From Kalmusia sp. IMI 367209 (lineage: Eukaryota > Ascomycota > Dothideomycetes > Pleosporales > Didymosphaeriaceae), in contig JAPEUQ010000006.1 of NCBI GenBank assembly GCA_027946365.1, positions 2,170,001 to 2,234,000 on the forward strand: a stretch of 64,000 nt of DNA, read 5' to 3'. Of this stretch, positions 23,495 to 36,575 are shown one piece after another; the first letter of the stretch is position 1, and the number at the start of each line of letters is the position of its first letter. The notes beneath the pieces were generated by a model. That model was given only the letters and a program-made list of their open reading frames with translations, was not told the origin of the DNA and made no database searches. Position numbers and translations under genes: made by a program.

Positions 23495-24943
23495 TTAACA
23501 ACCCAAATACTTACACTCAACCCACCTCTCCTCTCCTCCATCTCCCATTCTCGCCACCACACATCTCACCCCTGGAAAAACCCTTAACACTCTATTAACG
23601 CCCATCTTTCCCGCCATATACGTCACAAACACGATCTTATCCTCCTGCACACCGTGGTCAACAAGCACCTTGACAGCCATGAGGGCCGCACCCCCACTAC
23701 TCATCTGCGGATCGAGAATGAGCACAAGGCCGTCCTTGTGGATGTTAGGAGGCAGCGCTCGGTAGTGCAGTTCCGGCTCGCCGGTGCGATAATTTGTCTG
23801 GATAAGGATGCGGCCGGTGCGGCAATCGGGGATTGTGCGACGGAGACCAGTTTCTAGGGCAGAGCCGCCGCGCAGGAGAATGACGGCTGAGATATCCGAG
23901 GACCTGTGGAGGCCCATATATAAATGACCTTGAGGTGTCTGAATCTGCGCTGGTTCAAAAGGCAGAAAATCAACAGCTGTTTCTACTAATAAACTGACTA
24001 TTCTGTCGAAGTAGAAAATGTAGTCTTCTCTGATGGTATTGGGGTCTAAGAGGAGGGTGTGGATGGCTGTAATTTGGTTTGTTTGCTTGAGAACGAGCGC
24101 GTTAGAGGACAAGGGGGAGTCTTCTGCTATCTTGCCTAACCGGAGGAGCTCGAGTTGGTGCTGGGAGGACTTGTGCGCGAGAGTGTTGCGAATTTGCGAG
24201 CTGACCATGGAAATGGCTACCTTGTTCTCAATGCCGCGGGGGACGATGATGTCGGCGGTTTCGCGTTGGGGTTGCACATATTTGTAGAAGTTGGGTTTGA
24301 CGTAGCCGAACCATTGTTTTATGCAGCCTTCCATATCGCGGCCACGCTCTTTAACATCTCGAGCTAGGCGACGAGAGAGACATGTGTCGGCATCTGCTTC
24401 GGCAAAGATCTTGAGGTCCAGCATGTCAAGGACACGTTGGTCGTGGAGAGCGAAGATGCCTTCTACAATGAGAACGTGCGGGGAGTAAATAGTCGTAGAC
24501 TGTTCCAATCGGGCATGCTTCTCGAACGAATAGACTGGTACTTCTGCTACCTTTCTGGCCCACGGTCAGTCGTAGTTCTTCTCTATGTTCTACTTGTAGC
24601 AAAATACCCATTCTTAATGTCTCGCAACTTGTCCACCAAAATGTCAAAATCAATAGCTTCAGGCGAGTCAAAGTCGTACTCATTTCTAAAAGCCTTCGCA
24701 GACTGTTCTGGAGTCAAAGGCTTGTAAAATGAGTCCTGCAGTAGGGGTCAGCGTTGCTCACGTGACACCTGCATATGGGTATTAGCGAACCATAGACATG
24801 ATGACAACCCATGGAAGATTCAAACTAGCTACGATAGCCAGAGCTAGGGATGTCTTCCCAGAGCCCGAGCTCCCTGCTACCCCAATGATACTCGCGTCTC
24901 CCCATGGTGGAGAGTAGTGTATACGAGAGTCCGGCGAGGTCAT
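23495..24943 (-). CDS. URK1: Uridine kinase with UPRT-like C-terminal domain
   Basis: Predicted 446 residues from exons 24943-24791, 24735-24608 and 24554-23495. The enzyme phosphorylates uridine and cytidine to UMP/CMP in pyrimidine salvage, in the cytosol. The P-loop GVAGSSGSGKTSLA lies near residue 20. SMDSFYKPL and NEYDFDSPEAIDFD form the nucleoside site, followed by IVEGIFALHD and the lid region RRLARDVKERGRD. From about residue 220 a phosphoribosyltransferase fold follows: LLRGGSALETGLRR and the PRPP-loop-like LILDPQMSSGGAAL. The end is ERWVECKYLGC instead of the uracil-binding GDFGDRYFGT tail of true UPRTs, so the second domain is probably regulatory or weak. Joins MSM|DSFYK and IKNG|KVAEVPVYSFEKH are clean. 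The start is divergent from GID8, with 393 bases between them. Confidence 0.92.
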
Positions 24944-25336
24944 GTCTGTGGGATAGAAATCGTGTCAAGGCCTTCTTGAATCACCTCATCACTTTCCAAA
25001 AGCAATCTTGAATAATATACTAGAAGAAATGCACAGCAAAGAGTGAGAAGAGGATATCGGACTCGACCGAGGGAACTCCAGACCGTGGGACGAATAATCG
25101 GGAAGGCGGTTATGTAAGGCGCGCACGGCCCTCTCGCTAAAGCACAGCTCGCTCGATCTCTGCTGTGAGCTCCACTGCACCTCATCTCTCCTCCACCTCT
25201 CAAAGCAAACTCTGCACAAGACTCGACTGCGGCCGGGCCGCCCGTCTCTCCTACTCATGGAAGCCGGATGAGGATACTCAGCCGCCATGGTGTGTTGCAT
25301 ATGTAGCAACAGCGCAGGGCATCCACTTACTATTGA
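24944..25336. promoter_or_regulatory. Bidirectional promoter region between URK1 and GID8
   Basis: 393 bases separate the divergent ATGs of URK1 (minus) and GID8 (plus). Overlapping ORFs on the minus strand here carry no known motif. A shared promoter is inferred from geometry; no specific factor site was identified. Confidence 0.5.
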
Positions 25337-26486
25337 ATGCAGAGTTCCTCTACCGTATCAGTGTCGGCGCCGACGCCGACCCAACAGCACCCATTCCAAC
25401 GGAAGATCGATGAGATCAAGCCTTCAAAGACGTAAGTTGCCCTTCGCAGTAGTAGCAGCCGCATATGCTTGTTCACATGATGCGCCAAAAACAAGTTGGG
25501 AATCTCTCCGAAACAACGTGTGGAGACTAAGTTAACTTGAGATCTGATCTATGAGCATATGCGGCTTGCTCAACTTCTCGTCTGACGCATAGCTGTTATG
25601 TTCAGAGTGAGCTGTGTTGACATATTTGGAATAGGGACATCAATTTCGTCGTCATGGACTATCTCATCAGCGAAGGGTACCCGCGGGCCGCTGCGAAGTT
25701 TGCGAAAGAAGCAAATATCCAACTGCCACTCGAAGAAGAATCCATCGAGGCCCGCGTAGAAATACGGCAGGCCATACATGCCGGCGATATTGATACCGCC
25801 ATCAACAAGATCAACGATCTCAATCCTCAGGTAGGCTTTACATCTCCTATTCTATCCACTCCTTTATGATTAAAACCAGTTTCATGCACCACGCATAGCA
25901 CTTGTGTGATGATGATAAACAAACCTTCAGTCCTCAGTATGATTTCGAACAATGTCAAACATATTTTGCCAGCTTCATCAAAGCCACAGCTGACACAAAT
26001 GACTAGATTCTTGACACAGACCCCGCCCTCCACTTCGCTCTTCTGCGCCTCCAGCTCATCGAACTCATTCGAAGCTGCACGTCCACACCCAACGCCGACA
26101 TAACCCCCGCCATAAACTTCGCCTCCTCCCAGCTCGCTCCGCGCGCAGCAACCAATGCCGACTTCCTCAAAGATCTCGAGCTCACCATGACTCTCCTCAT
26201 ATTCCTGCCCTCTAATGACCTTCAACCGCAATTGGCCGAGCTCCTCAAACCCGAGTTGCGCCGCCAAGTGGCGGGCAAGGTCAACGAAGCTATCCTCATT
26301 AACATGGGTGCGCAAGGAGAGGCACGCATGCGGAGCCTGTATCGTCTGCGTCAGTGGAGCGAGAACAAGGCTCGAGAGGCAGGCAAGGATATACCACTTA
26401 GCTTGCCGATAGGCCTACAAGACGTGGAGCACTATCCCGTGCAGGCGAACAGCAATGGTGAGGCGGCGGATGTCATGGTGCAGTAG
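25337..26486 (+). CDS. GID8: GID8, LisH-CTLH subunit of the GID/CTLH ubiquitin ligase
   Basis: Predicted 256 residues from exons 25337-25431, 25635-25830 and 26007-26486. The LisH dimerisation motif is DINFVVMDYLISEGYPRAA (about residues 32-50). The CTLH segment follows (IEARVEIRQAIHAGDIDTAI), then the CRA-type helical region (LHFALLRLQLIELIR through MTLLIFLP). This is the domain order and length of Gid8/Twa1. The subunit scaffolds the GID ubiquitin ligase that degrades gluconeogenic enzymes in yeast when glucose returns. Introns of 203 and 176 nt are long for this window; the joins KPSKT|DINF and LNPQ|ILDTD are in phase. The ATG at 25337 is the first in the restored frame and gives a Ser/Thr/Gln-rich leader. 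Confidence 0.93.
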
Positions 26487-27089
26487 ATTAGCCGTGTGGC
26501 GGCTGGTCTCATCACTCGAGAGGTTGACCTGGTGTATCTGCGATATGCAGTACTGAACGAAAGCCCGAGAACGTATCGTAAGCTAGGTTGACCTAGGATA
26601 CATAATACACATGGGAAAAGTTCTCAGGCCTTGATGCTCCGGCACTGGAGCAATTACTAGGGTGCCAGGCATTGGTTCTTTACGGTTTAGTGCATTGCAG
26701 ATTGGGGGGAGTTTTGGGGATTCTTGTCTCCCGTGTTATGATTCCACGACTGTTTACGATACGATACCATTGCAATTGAATGTTCATTCCTGCTTGAATT
26801 ACATGAGGATGACCTTTGCAGACGATGTCCTTATTAATTCGCGCTCTTCTCGATGTCTTCCGCTCGCTCCACGTGAAGGAGACTCTCCTTGTTCCCCCGA
26901 GAGGTGTGACAAAGTCTGCTCTTTGCAGTGTACATGCTCCCATTCATATCCTACTATGGTGCTCAAGCCATGCTACATACCCCGATCAATCCGAAACGCC
27001 TCATACCCGCTTTGATATCATTGACCTCGTTGCGCTGTTTATACATAGCGCAGCCTGCTCATTACTCATATCCCATCACGATCTTCCTA
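26487..27089. other. Convergent intergenic region
   Basis: 603 bases between the 3' ends of GID8 (plus) and MCM6 (minus). ORFs such as 26662-27015 (+) lack any recognisable domain and overlap the MCM6 3' UTR. No gene called. Confidence 0.5.
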
Positions 27090-30086
27090 CTACACGATAT
27101 CCTCCACCGGACAGTTCGGATGCAGCACATACACGACCCTACCGCTAGCTTCCGCCTGCCCCGTCTCATCTGCCAGTCCATCGCCGCGGATCTGCATGAG
27201 ATATTGCTCCTATTCGACGGGTTAACAGTCATCCTTAAAATGCAGCAAGGCTTTTCCAAAAGGTAAAAGAAGCCGGGCGAATACATACCTTGCAAACCTT
27301 CTTGAGCACCTTCTTTGCAAGCTCCCGTTCCTTTTCCAGATCCTCCTGCGTCTCCATCTCCGCTTCCTTCTGCTCGAGATACCACACGAGCAGCTCTTCC
27401 TCCTCTACGCCGTCTTCGGTAGAAGTCTGGTCTTCATTCACGCGCGTGATGAACAAGTTGCGCATAGCGACGTACTTGTCGTGTGTGATCTTTGTCTTCT
27501 CCTTCGCCACCGGTGCAGGGGTTCGACTCGCGCTTGCGCGCGTGCCCTCCTCCGTGTCTGCATCCTGGGCCTCTGCGGCCGCAGCAGCAGCTAGAAGCGC
27601 CTCGTCGTCTTCGTCTTCCATCTCGACATCGTCTTTCTCGACGCTGATGATTGATTGCCGAAGGAGGTTGTACGCCTCTTTTACGAACTCGGGCGTGATC
27701 TCGCTGACACAGTTCGCTTTTGCGATCGCCTCTGAGAGACGGATCATGCTCTCTAATTGACGGACCGTAATGCGGTAACTGTTTTTGCCGATACTACCAC
27801 CGGCGTCGTCGGCGCGGAGTTCCTTGTACTTTTCTACAAGCGTCTCCTTCGCTTCGTCCGTGAATTCGGGCTTGAAAGTACGCGCGAAGCGGATGTAGCG
27901 CTGGAGCTGCTCAGTGCTGAACTCAGGCACTATGGCATCGTCGCGGTCTTTGTGGATGCCTACGATGTGTTCTGCGAGGTGGCGATCTACGTCCTCATCG
28001 GACTCGTCGAGAACAACGAAGAACAGGTCAAAACGGGACATGATGGGGGCGGACATGTTGACATTGGCTCGGAGGGTGGTCTTGCGGTTGTAGCGGCCGC
28101 CGACCGGGTTCGCGGCGGCAAGGATGGAAGTTCGAGCGTTGAGAGTAGCTTGAATACCTGCTTTCGCGATAGAGATTGTCTGCTGTTCCATGGCTTCGTG
28201 AATGGCGACTTGGTCCGCAATGTCCATCTTGTCGAACTCGTCGATCGCACAGATGCCGTTGTCGGCTAACATGAGAGCTCCAGCTTCGATTGTGAACTCT
28301 CCGGTCTCTTCGTCTTTGACAACGGCGGCTGTCAGACCAGCGGCCGAAGAAGCCTTGCCCGAGGTATAAACAGCTCGTGGAAGGAAACTGCATATGTACT
28401 TGAGGAATTGGGACTTGGACGTCGATGGATCGCCGACAATGCAAATGTTGATATCTCCACGGAGAGCCATGCCTTCAGGTGTCTCCTTTGATACACCACT
28501 CATGAGCTGAAGCAGAAGACCTTTCTTGATAACCTGATGGCCATACACTGTGGGTGCAATGGAGTCGACTAAACGCATGAATATGTTGGGCTTATGCACC
28601 ATGTCCTTTAGATCATGAATTTCGGCCTGAGTCAGCGTCTCAAGGTAATCGGATTGCGCTTTTTCACCGCTTGCATCAGACTCCATTGCCTGTGTCTGGT
28701 TTAGCGATGCTAGTATATTGCTCGCTTGACCATTCATATGGTGATTCGACGATTGCCCCGGGGTTGATGTGTCTGGAGTCACCATGCAGGCTAAGAAGGA
28801 CATGCGATAAGTCAAGTCGCGAACACCTAGAGCCTTCAGACCACTAACGCCGGTCCCGCCAGCTTCGTTTCCGCGGTTGGCACCAGTGTTATCCCTCGTA
28901 GCTTGAGGCCTGACACCTGGTACCCTGAATTGGCTGACATCTGGAATGACAATGGCAGTACCAGTGAAGATGCACTTCTCTCCAGCCTTGGCGCGGTCCA
29001 CCATCTCTCCTCTTAGAATGACGTCCATTGTGCGGGGCATGCTACCTGTTGGAATTTCTGAACTGTTCTCTTGAATGCGTACTTTTTGCCAGTCGACGAA
29101 TGTGGATTGCCTGATGTCCAATCGCCAGCCTTCTCTGTTCATACAGATTGTGTTCGGGCACTGTGTCGGCTCTGTATACTTGAATGTCTGCTCGATGTTC
29201 GGTACAACGGTGTTACAAGCCTCGCAGATAAATGTAGCCATTAAAAGCTCGGGTCGGACTTCCGAAGTGCGTGTCGCAGTTCCTGAAATCGACAGCAGCC
29301 GACCAATTGACTCGGTTCGCAGCTGTCGGATGCGAGAGATGAGAGGCAAATTATAGAACGCCAAGGTGAAGATCTTGTCCGTTTGTTGGTTGGCCGTCTT
29401 CTCGTTCAAGCTTTCGTTATGGCTTATTGTATCTTCATACGCGCGTTCAGAACGCGACGTAGCCGTAGCTGAGCCCGTAGTGGTAGGCTGACGATGATCG
29501 CGAAAGTATTGCGGTTCGTACTTTGCTATCAAGTTGTGGAGGGCGCGAACCATGTATGGCAGGAAACGGTAGTACTCGCTCGCCACGGCAGCGGCTACAA
29601 CGCCATCTTCGTGCCTCTGCAAATGTGTGTAGTCGACATAGAGGGTAGATAAACCGTAAAGCTTCATGCCTCTGACCTGCGCAATGTAATATTTATCCGT
29701 GGTAGGTACGCTCGAAACAGGCCGCGCCGAAGGGGTCGGATCTTCTGTGTAGCTACTTGGTGTTGGCAGCCTTCTCTTGAACGAGGGGTTACAACTCACC
29801 TCTCTAGAAACTCCTGAAATCGCAGCGATAGCGTTTCCCCAGTCACGTCCACAACCTTCGGTATGTCCGTTCGTGGACCATTGGCTCTTCGACCAGGCCC
29901 TCTTGCGCCCACAACCTGATCATCTGCGAAGCCCTCATGGTCGCTATGGGCGCCAGCGCTTTCTGAAGGGGGGGCGCGCGGTCGTACTGAGGAGGAGCGG
30001 ATTTGTGGTGTTCTCACATCGCCAGGCTCACTGCCTGGTGTAGGTGCAGCATCAGAGCGGAGGGCAGTATCTAGAAGTGACGACAT
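27090..30086 (-). CDS. MCM6: MCM6, subunit of the replicative MCM2-7 helicase
   Basis: Predicted 956 residues from exons 30086-29800, 29752-27289 and 27209-27090. It is one ATPase subunit of the hexameric helicase loaded at replication origins and part of the CMG complex. After a Pro/Ser-rich N-tail come the MCM N-terminal domain and the OB/zinc region with CEAC...CPNTIC. The AAA+ core has Walker A GDPSTSKSQFLKY, Walker B/IDEFDKMD, sensor region ILAAANPVGGRYN and the arginine finger SAPIMSRFDLFF. The pattern SYRITVRQLESMIRLSEAIAKANC and the MCM6-type core identify the paralogue. An acidic/alanine-rich linker precedes the C-terminal winged-helix region, completed by the last exon (EQYLMQIRGDGLA...VEDIV). 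The 47-nt first intron and 79-nt last intron give in-phase joins. Confidence 0.95.
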
Positions 30087-30770
30087 TGTGAGATGGGTGT
30101 ATTGAATAGTCGTGCTGCGAGTACGTAAAGATTAGGAGTTTTGCCGCGGGGGAAAGCGCGTTCGCGACGCGAATCAATTAGAGTTCCTATTTGGGCTTAG
30201 GCCGCTGGCAACCAGGTACCTACGTGGATACGACCAACTACTGGTGCTGTGTAATCATGTGTGGCTCGATAAAAGAATATACTCCCAGTCAAAGATATCG
30301 TATATTTTGCGCTATCAGGTAATATGTGCAGTGATCGCTAACACGATAGTAGGTCGAGTTAGAACAGCTACGCCGTGGCTCGCTCACATTCAACACCACA
30401 TTGTGCTACATATTGCTCTTGTAGCTGTATACGAATGGGATTTTCATCGTCTGTCCGGTATAATGTTGTCAACATGCATGGAGGTATGAAAATACCGGTA
30501 GTATTCTCATTCATCACATTACAACTACAACGGAAACCCCGACCCCAAAATGCCCTTGCTGCTGTTTACTATGTAGCTTGACTCCGCTCCAATGAGCCGT
30601 CACCCTTCCAACTGGGCCTTATAATGGGTTGTACAACTACCCAGATTCCTCGTCTTTCGACATACAGATCCACTAGTCAAGCGCTTGCGAACAGCCTGCG
30701 GGACAAAGAATGGGCTAATGCAATTCTCTTCTATGATGCTTGTATCACGAAACAAGAAGTCCAGCGTAGT
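30087..30770. other. Intergenic region, MCM6 promoter
   Basis: 684 bases between the MCM6 start and the PP2A stop, both minus. It should hold the MCM6 promoter. A near-match to the MluI cell-cycle box class is not evident on reading. ORF 30244-30489 (+) is unsupported. Confidence 0.45.
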
Positions 30771-32016
<1,246 letters not shown>

Positions 32017-32953
32017 GCTGCAGGTATTGGGAGGATAGGCTTGCGGGTGGGTGTGCGTTGTTTTGGCGGGTAGCCCAGATGGTGCGCGGGGGTAATTGCC
32101 CCTTCAAACCTGGCAAATGACGTGCGGAAATGGTTGATGTCGCGTGGCAGCTCGCGAGTAGCGGTAGAGCGCGGTGAAAGGTGTAACAGGCGTCGCAGTA
32201 GTTCCAGATGAGCTATCGGGGGGCGAGTGGGGCAGAGTCTGAGTGGGAAAGTGGGCAATGGAGGCTGAATGGAGATGAAGTCGCGCGACGTCCGTGCGCG
32301 TTGAATTTCCCACCTGTATGACATAATCGGTGGCACTCACGTGATGGCTACATACTGAAAACATCTGAACTGTCTCAGTCACGCCATGTGTGTACAATGC
32401 TCGATGGCATTGATTCTGTTCAATTGCATATTCGCTTGAGATAGAACTATCTACGGGACTCGACCGACGAACTATGCGCGGCAGGAACGCTGCTCTTAGA
32501 CAACAAAAGGAAGGAACAACATATGCAAACCGTAGGACCTCGAGATGCACTATCCGAGGCCCTTTGATGCTTGAAACGCCCTGTAAGTGCTCTTTTATCC
32601 AGACCAGACAACAACATAAGAGACAGAAAGCGTCAACTCATCAGCATCATCAGGCTTACGCCTTGCTTTTCCCGAGCATCCAACACCTAAACTGCGTTGA
32701 AGACATAATGCATCAAACATGGACAGATGAAGAAAAAAAGGTATGCGAAAAATAATCAAACTTGTGTACAAGCTTTGATATAAGGGACATCGACAGGAAT
32801 CAATACGGGCCATTATCCTATTGTGAAATAGAGATGTAGGCCCAAAATCTTTACGAGGAAGGACACGTGTGTGTTTGGGGAATGTCAAATCGACAAGTGG
32901 GTTCCAGGATGTTCAGGGTAAGCGCAAAAGGTCGAATACGGAGGTCTAGACCG
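32017..32953. other. Intergenic region, PP2A promoter
   Basis: 937 bases between the PP2A start and the stop of the next minus-strand gene. It contains the PP2A promoter and 5' UTR. ORFs here (32104-32550 -, 32474-32755 +) have no family content. Confidence 0.45.
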
Positions 32954-34453
32954 TCAAAAGTCCACGCTCCATCTCATCCTAGGATCGCGTTCGGGCATGC
33001 CCACACTGTCAAACGGAACCCGTGCTTCACCATCGACTTGATCTGTGCCCCAGCTCCGGCTAATGGCAAACCCGCTGCCACACCAGGGTTCTGCACCTAG
33101 CATTTTTTGCTCGTCTTGATCTGACGGTGGTAACTTGATGCGGGCTTCCATAAGAGGAGCGGAGACGAAACGCGAGTTCAGTAAGGCACCTGGAGAAACG
33201 AGATCTTGGAGAACGTTGAGAGAGGAGCTGTCAGAGGAGGCGAGGGGGCGGCGGTGCTTCATGAGGTAGGGGTCCGAATCGGTGGACTGCGTCGAGTAGC
33301 GTAAAACTCGAGGGATTGAGGACTTGGGCAAGTTTTCCGTATCGAGTTCGGAGGCAGGACTTGTATTGGTCGGACCTGCAAAAGGGTCACTAGAGCCGCT
33401 CGACATCACGGTGGAGAGTTGTGGTCGACTGGTGCGCACGCGAACTAGTCTGAGACTTGGGACTGTCGAAGTCTTGGGCGAAGGGGAGCGCCGGATGATG
33501 GTGTCGCTGGATTCGCCTGAAGAGTGTTCCGTCGTAGATGTCTTCGTCATTGCGGTATCACGGCGCCTCCGGGACCGGTGGCTTGAGGCAGAAGGTGGTC
33601 GTGTTTGTGGTGTATTTGGCCGCTCGTGTCGTTGCCCCGAAAGCAAGTCACTGTACGAATTCCCCCTGGAAAGCGATGGAAGCTCAGGCGTCTCCCCACG
33701 GTCGAGCTTGTGGCGCAATTGCTTAGCGCTCACTTGACGCTGGAGACTCAGTTCTACTCTGCTGCTAGCCCCACTGCCACTCCGGCTGCGGAGGGTCGCA
33801 CGCTCCTTTCCACTCATGACACTAGCTTTGGGTGGCGGTTGGAGCATCCATTGATTGTTTGAGGGATGGGCTGATGGCAAACTGACCACTGGAGGGTGTA
33901 GATCGTTCACTGGCGGTGCTCGAGCAGAGTAGTAGCTGCCAGACCGTGAAGTACTTGGTCGCGTCAGACCGGTGACACCGATTGACGAGCCAGACACGGT
34001 TGGTTGCAGGGGTACGACTGCATCAGAAAAGCCCCAAAGATCCTCATCCTCCCGTTGGTAGCGCTTGCGGTTCCAATTGTCGCCGTCCAGCGAATCTTCG
34101 CTGAGGCGTACTTCGCCCGGTCGGTTCACATCGATGCTGCTCCCCGCCTGGCTCGTCACGCTGTCCTGCGTTCCTGCAGTTGTAGTTGCCCGCGTGTTGC
34201 CAGTGTTTGTCCTCCGAGCACGGCGCGGTGGGGGTCCAGGTCCCATGAATATCTCTTCCTGCCAGTAGGGATTCGTGCCTGTGGGTTCAGGGTGGTGGTA
34301 GAGCTCGGGCTGCTCCTCTTGCAGCTTTGATCTAGCTTTCCGCGCTTGCTTTGCATCCTTCCGTCTCTGTTTCTTATACATGTAGCCGGTGCATGGTGCG
34401 CACGAGGCATAGTGGAAGATGGCCGACTGGATTCCCCTCATAAGCCACGACAT
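32954..34453 (-). CDS. Conserved filamentous-fungal protein, Cys-rich N-terminus, Ser-rich disordered body
   Basis: Single exon of 499 residues. The first 35 residues (GIQSAIFHYASCAPCTGYMYKKQRRK) look like the conserved core: a hydrophobic segment with a CAPC pair followed by a basic stretch. PYWQEEIFMGPGPPPRR and a region including EDLWGFSDAV come next. The remainder is Ser/Arg/Thr-rich and probably disordered, with many SP and RS sites open to phosphorylation. The C-terminus refolds around LGAEPWCGSGFAISRSWG. I recognise the layout from unnamed fungal proteins but know no function. The short hydrophobic/Cys N-terminus could be membrane-associated or lipid-modified; that is inference. Confidence 0.7.
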   Translation of the reverse strand: MSWLMRGIQSAIFHYASCAPCTGYMYKKQRRKDAKQARKARSKLQEEQPELYHHPEPTGTNPYWQEEIFMGPGPPPRRARRTNTGNTRATTTAGTQDSVTSQAGSSIDVNRPGEVRLSEDSLDGDNWNRKRYQREDEDLWGFSDAVVPLQPTVSGSSIGVTGLTRPSTSRSGSYYSARAPPVNDLHPPVVSLPSAHPSNNQWMLQPPPKASVMSGKERATLRSRSGSGASSRVELSLQRQVSAKQLRHKLDRGETPELPSLSRGNSYSDLLSGQRHERPNTPQTRPPSASSHRSRRRRDTAMTKTSTTEHSSGESSDTIIRRSPSPKTSTVPSLRLVRVRTSRPQLSTVMSSGSSDPFAGPTNTSPASELDTENLPKSSIPRVLRYSTQSTDSDPYLMKHRRPLASSDSSSLNVLQDLVSPGALLNSRFVSAPLMEARIKLPPSDQDEQKMLGAEPWCGSGFAISRSWGTDQVDGEARVPFDSVGMPERDPRMRWSVDF

Positions 34454-35828
34454 GGCGGCGTTGAGGGGAGGGGGATGGATTTCTAGGGAGCGAAGGCGGA
34501 GACTGGCTGTGCGACTGGGTGACAGTGGGCCTCAGGTGAATGTCTGGCGTGCCCCGTGGATCCCTGGTGTGTTAGGGTAGGGCTGGTCGAGGCACGGTCT
34601 CACAAGGTCGGCGTCGCAGGGCGGAGGGTCCATTCTCATGGCCCAGCGCGCGAGGAAAGAGGCAATTGCGCGCAGCGTGAGATGAAGTGTCGTGGGAACA
34701 GCGGCACTTCCCCTCGGCGCCGTCCGCGATTGCTTAGCGACGTGTCGACGTAATGTTAGCGGCACGGGAAGCGGCCGAGGATGTCGAGCAGCGCCGATCT
34801 CGTGGGCGGTCTAGCGTGGAGCCTGGCTTCTATACGGGGGCCCCTGGTGGATGTGCTCAGGCCTCTCGTCTACCAGCAGAGTGAGGGTGTGTATATTCTG
34901 GCGGTCCAGAAGGCGACAATTGCAATATAGCGGGCCGGCAATCAAGCGCCAGGCAAAGAGCAAGGAGGAGGCGGGACGGGCGGGACCATGTGCAGTCCAC
35001 GGGAGTCCGACGCTTTAAAACATGGAACGAAACGTTTGCTTACCGTTTACGTTGCGAGATCGTACCTATCCGCTACACGAGACACTCGCGCCCCTTCATC
35101 CTACCGGCCCTCTGCACCGTGCTCCGGCCTGTAGCATGCGCCCTCTGCCCGCAGCCAGCGTGGAAAAGCGCGCAACCACGCCGCACGCACCAGGCCCATC
35201 GTGAGAGCGTACGACTGGCGACACTCGCCCTGGCTTTCCGTGGCACGTGGCCGGACCGTGGACGGGATCCGGAAGGATGCAATCGCGGGGAAGGAGGCCG
35301 AAGCGAAGATGCAAAGCGCGAGGATTGCTGAGTTATTAAACCCTGACGACGAATCCACTCACCGCAAGCCGGGCGTGAGGAGGAAGCACAGCAGCGGCTG
35401 AATCTGCGCCTGGGCATCCACCCCGCGAACCGGGCCTCCGTGCGTCTGCATTTTCGCTTTGGGCCTTGTGCAGACGCAGGCGAATCACAGCGACTGTGCA
35501 TCGTGCAACCCACCGCTAACCCACCGCCCTTCTAGGGCTGATCTCACTCAGCGAAGCGTGCACCGTGTCACAAAGGCCCCTATGGACAAGATCGGATAGA
35601 AAACGCGCGCATTGTTGCATCACTCAACCTGGAGGGTATGCCTAGTGTGAGCATGAGAGTCACAGCGAACACAGTCCTTGAAAGGTGACTATAGAGGACT
35701 TCGTGCCCGGCCAATATACCTTCTTTGTTTGCTACACTATACCCTTGCTCCCATTCTTTCCACCGCATATCTCTATCCACTACGACATCAAAATGACACC
35801 ATCACCTTTCAAACCCTCCCAAACCCCT
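34454..35828. other. GC-rich intergenic region
   Basis: 1.4 kb with many overlapping ORFs on both strands between 34530 and 35520. They arise because the stretch is GC-rich and stop-poor; they are Arg/Cys/Pro-rich, lack introns and have no domain. I call no gene here. The promoter of the 33-34.5 kb gene lies at the left edge. Confidence 0.4.
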
Positions 35829-36575
35829 TTACGGAATGAGATTATGACGCCTGGCATATATCATGAGCCGAATCCTGTTGCACAAACACATATGTCCAAC
35901 ACCAGCACCATGGACTGGCTCTTCATCCGACAACGCCTTCCCAGTTCTTTGATGCTCATCCATCAGCTCCTGCTGTATCTCATCCTCGGCAAATTCAACA
36001 TCATCTTCACTTATATCGTCCAAGGGTACATATCGCGCCCCCTCCCTAATATAGTACGCAAGACTTTGCGGAACGCCGTGTAGCGCACGCGAACTAGGTA
36101 AAGAAGTCTGCGTCGCTCTAGGAGTGCGTAAAGGGGGTGTAGGAGGGTGCCACGCAGCGCGAGGGTCGTCCAACTCTCCGTAGTGTGCATATCCGGCTCT
36201 TTCAGCCATGAGGTCTTGCTCGTCATCCTTGGAATCTTCTGCCTCTCCTTGCAACACCGGACCCGACGATCTCGATAAAGATGCTAGTCTATGCAGTTGG
36301 CGCCTCAGGTCCTCGACTGGACTTTCACTGATAGTAGCGTAGCTTTCGGCATCTACAGAAGCTGGCAGTGCAGTATGTGGCGACCTGGTCTCGCCTTCAT
36401 GCTCGCGTTCCTGTAGTAGCGAAGGGAAGCTGGTCGATATAGCGTAATGATACACTCGAACAGGGAACGGGAACCCGGTATTTACCCACTCGTAGAGCTG
36501 TGGAGATAGTGTTTCGGGCGTAGAAAACGCAAGAGTAAGGCGGTGGTGGACCCGACGCGGCGGTGGGGTGGACAT
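35829..36575 (-). CDS. Hypothetical protein, 248 residues
   Basis: Intronless ORF with a good ATG (MSTPPPRRVHHRL). The first 60 residues read like a folded domain (LTLAFSTPETLSPQLYEWVNTGFPFPVRVYHYAIS). The middle is Ser/Glu-rich and probably disordered. The C-terminus has an acidic segment (DDISEDDVEFAEDEIQQELMDEH) followed by CLCNRIRLMIYARRHNLIP. I do not recognise a family. It could be a fungal-specific regulatory or scaffold protein; no catalytic motif is visible. Confidence 0.5.
   Translation of the reverse strand: MSTPPPRRVHHRLTLAFSTPETLSPQLYEWVNTGFPFPVRVYHYAISTSFPSLLQEREHEGETRSPHTALPASVDAESYATISESPVEDLRRQLHRLASLSRSSGPVLQGEAEDSKDDEQDLMAERAGYAHYGELDDPRAAWHPPTPPLRTPRATQTSLPSSRALHGVPQSLAYYIREGARYVPLDDISEDDVEFAEDEIQQELMDEHQRTGKALSDEEPVHGAGVGHMCLCNRIRLMIYARRHNLIP

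Noticed and set aside
34532..35513. Many overlapping ORFs on both strands.
   Set aside because: GC-rich sequence has few stops by chance; none has a domain, a signal peptide or intron-supported extension.
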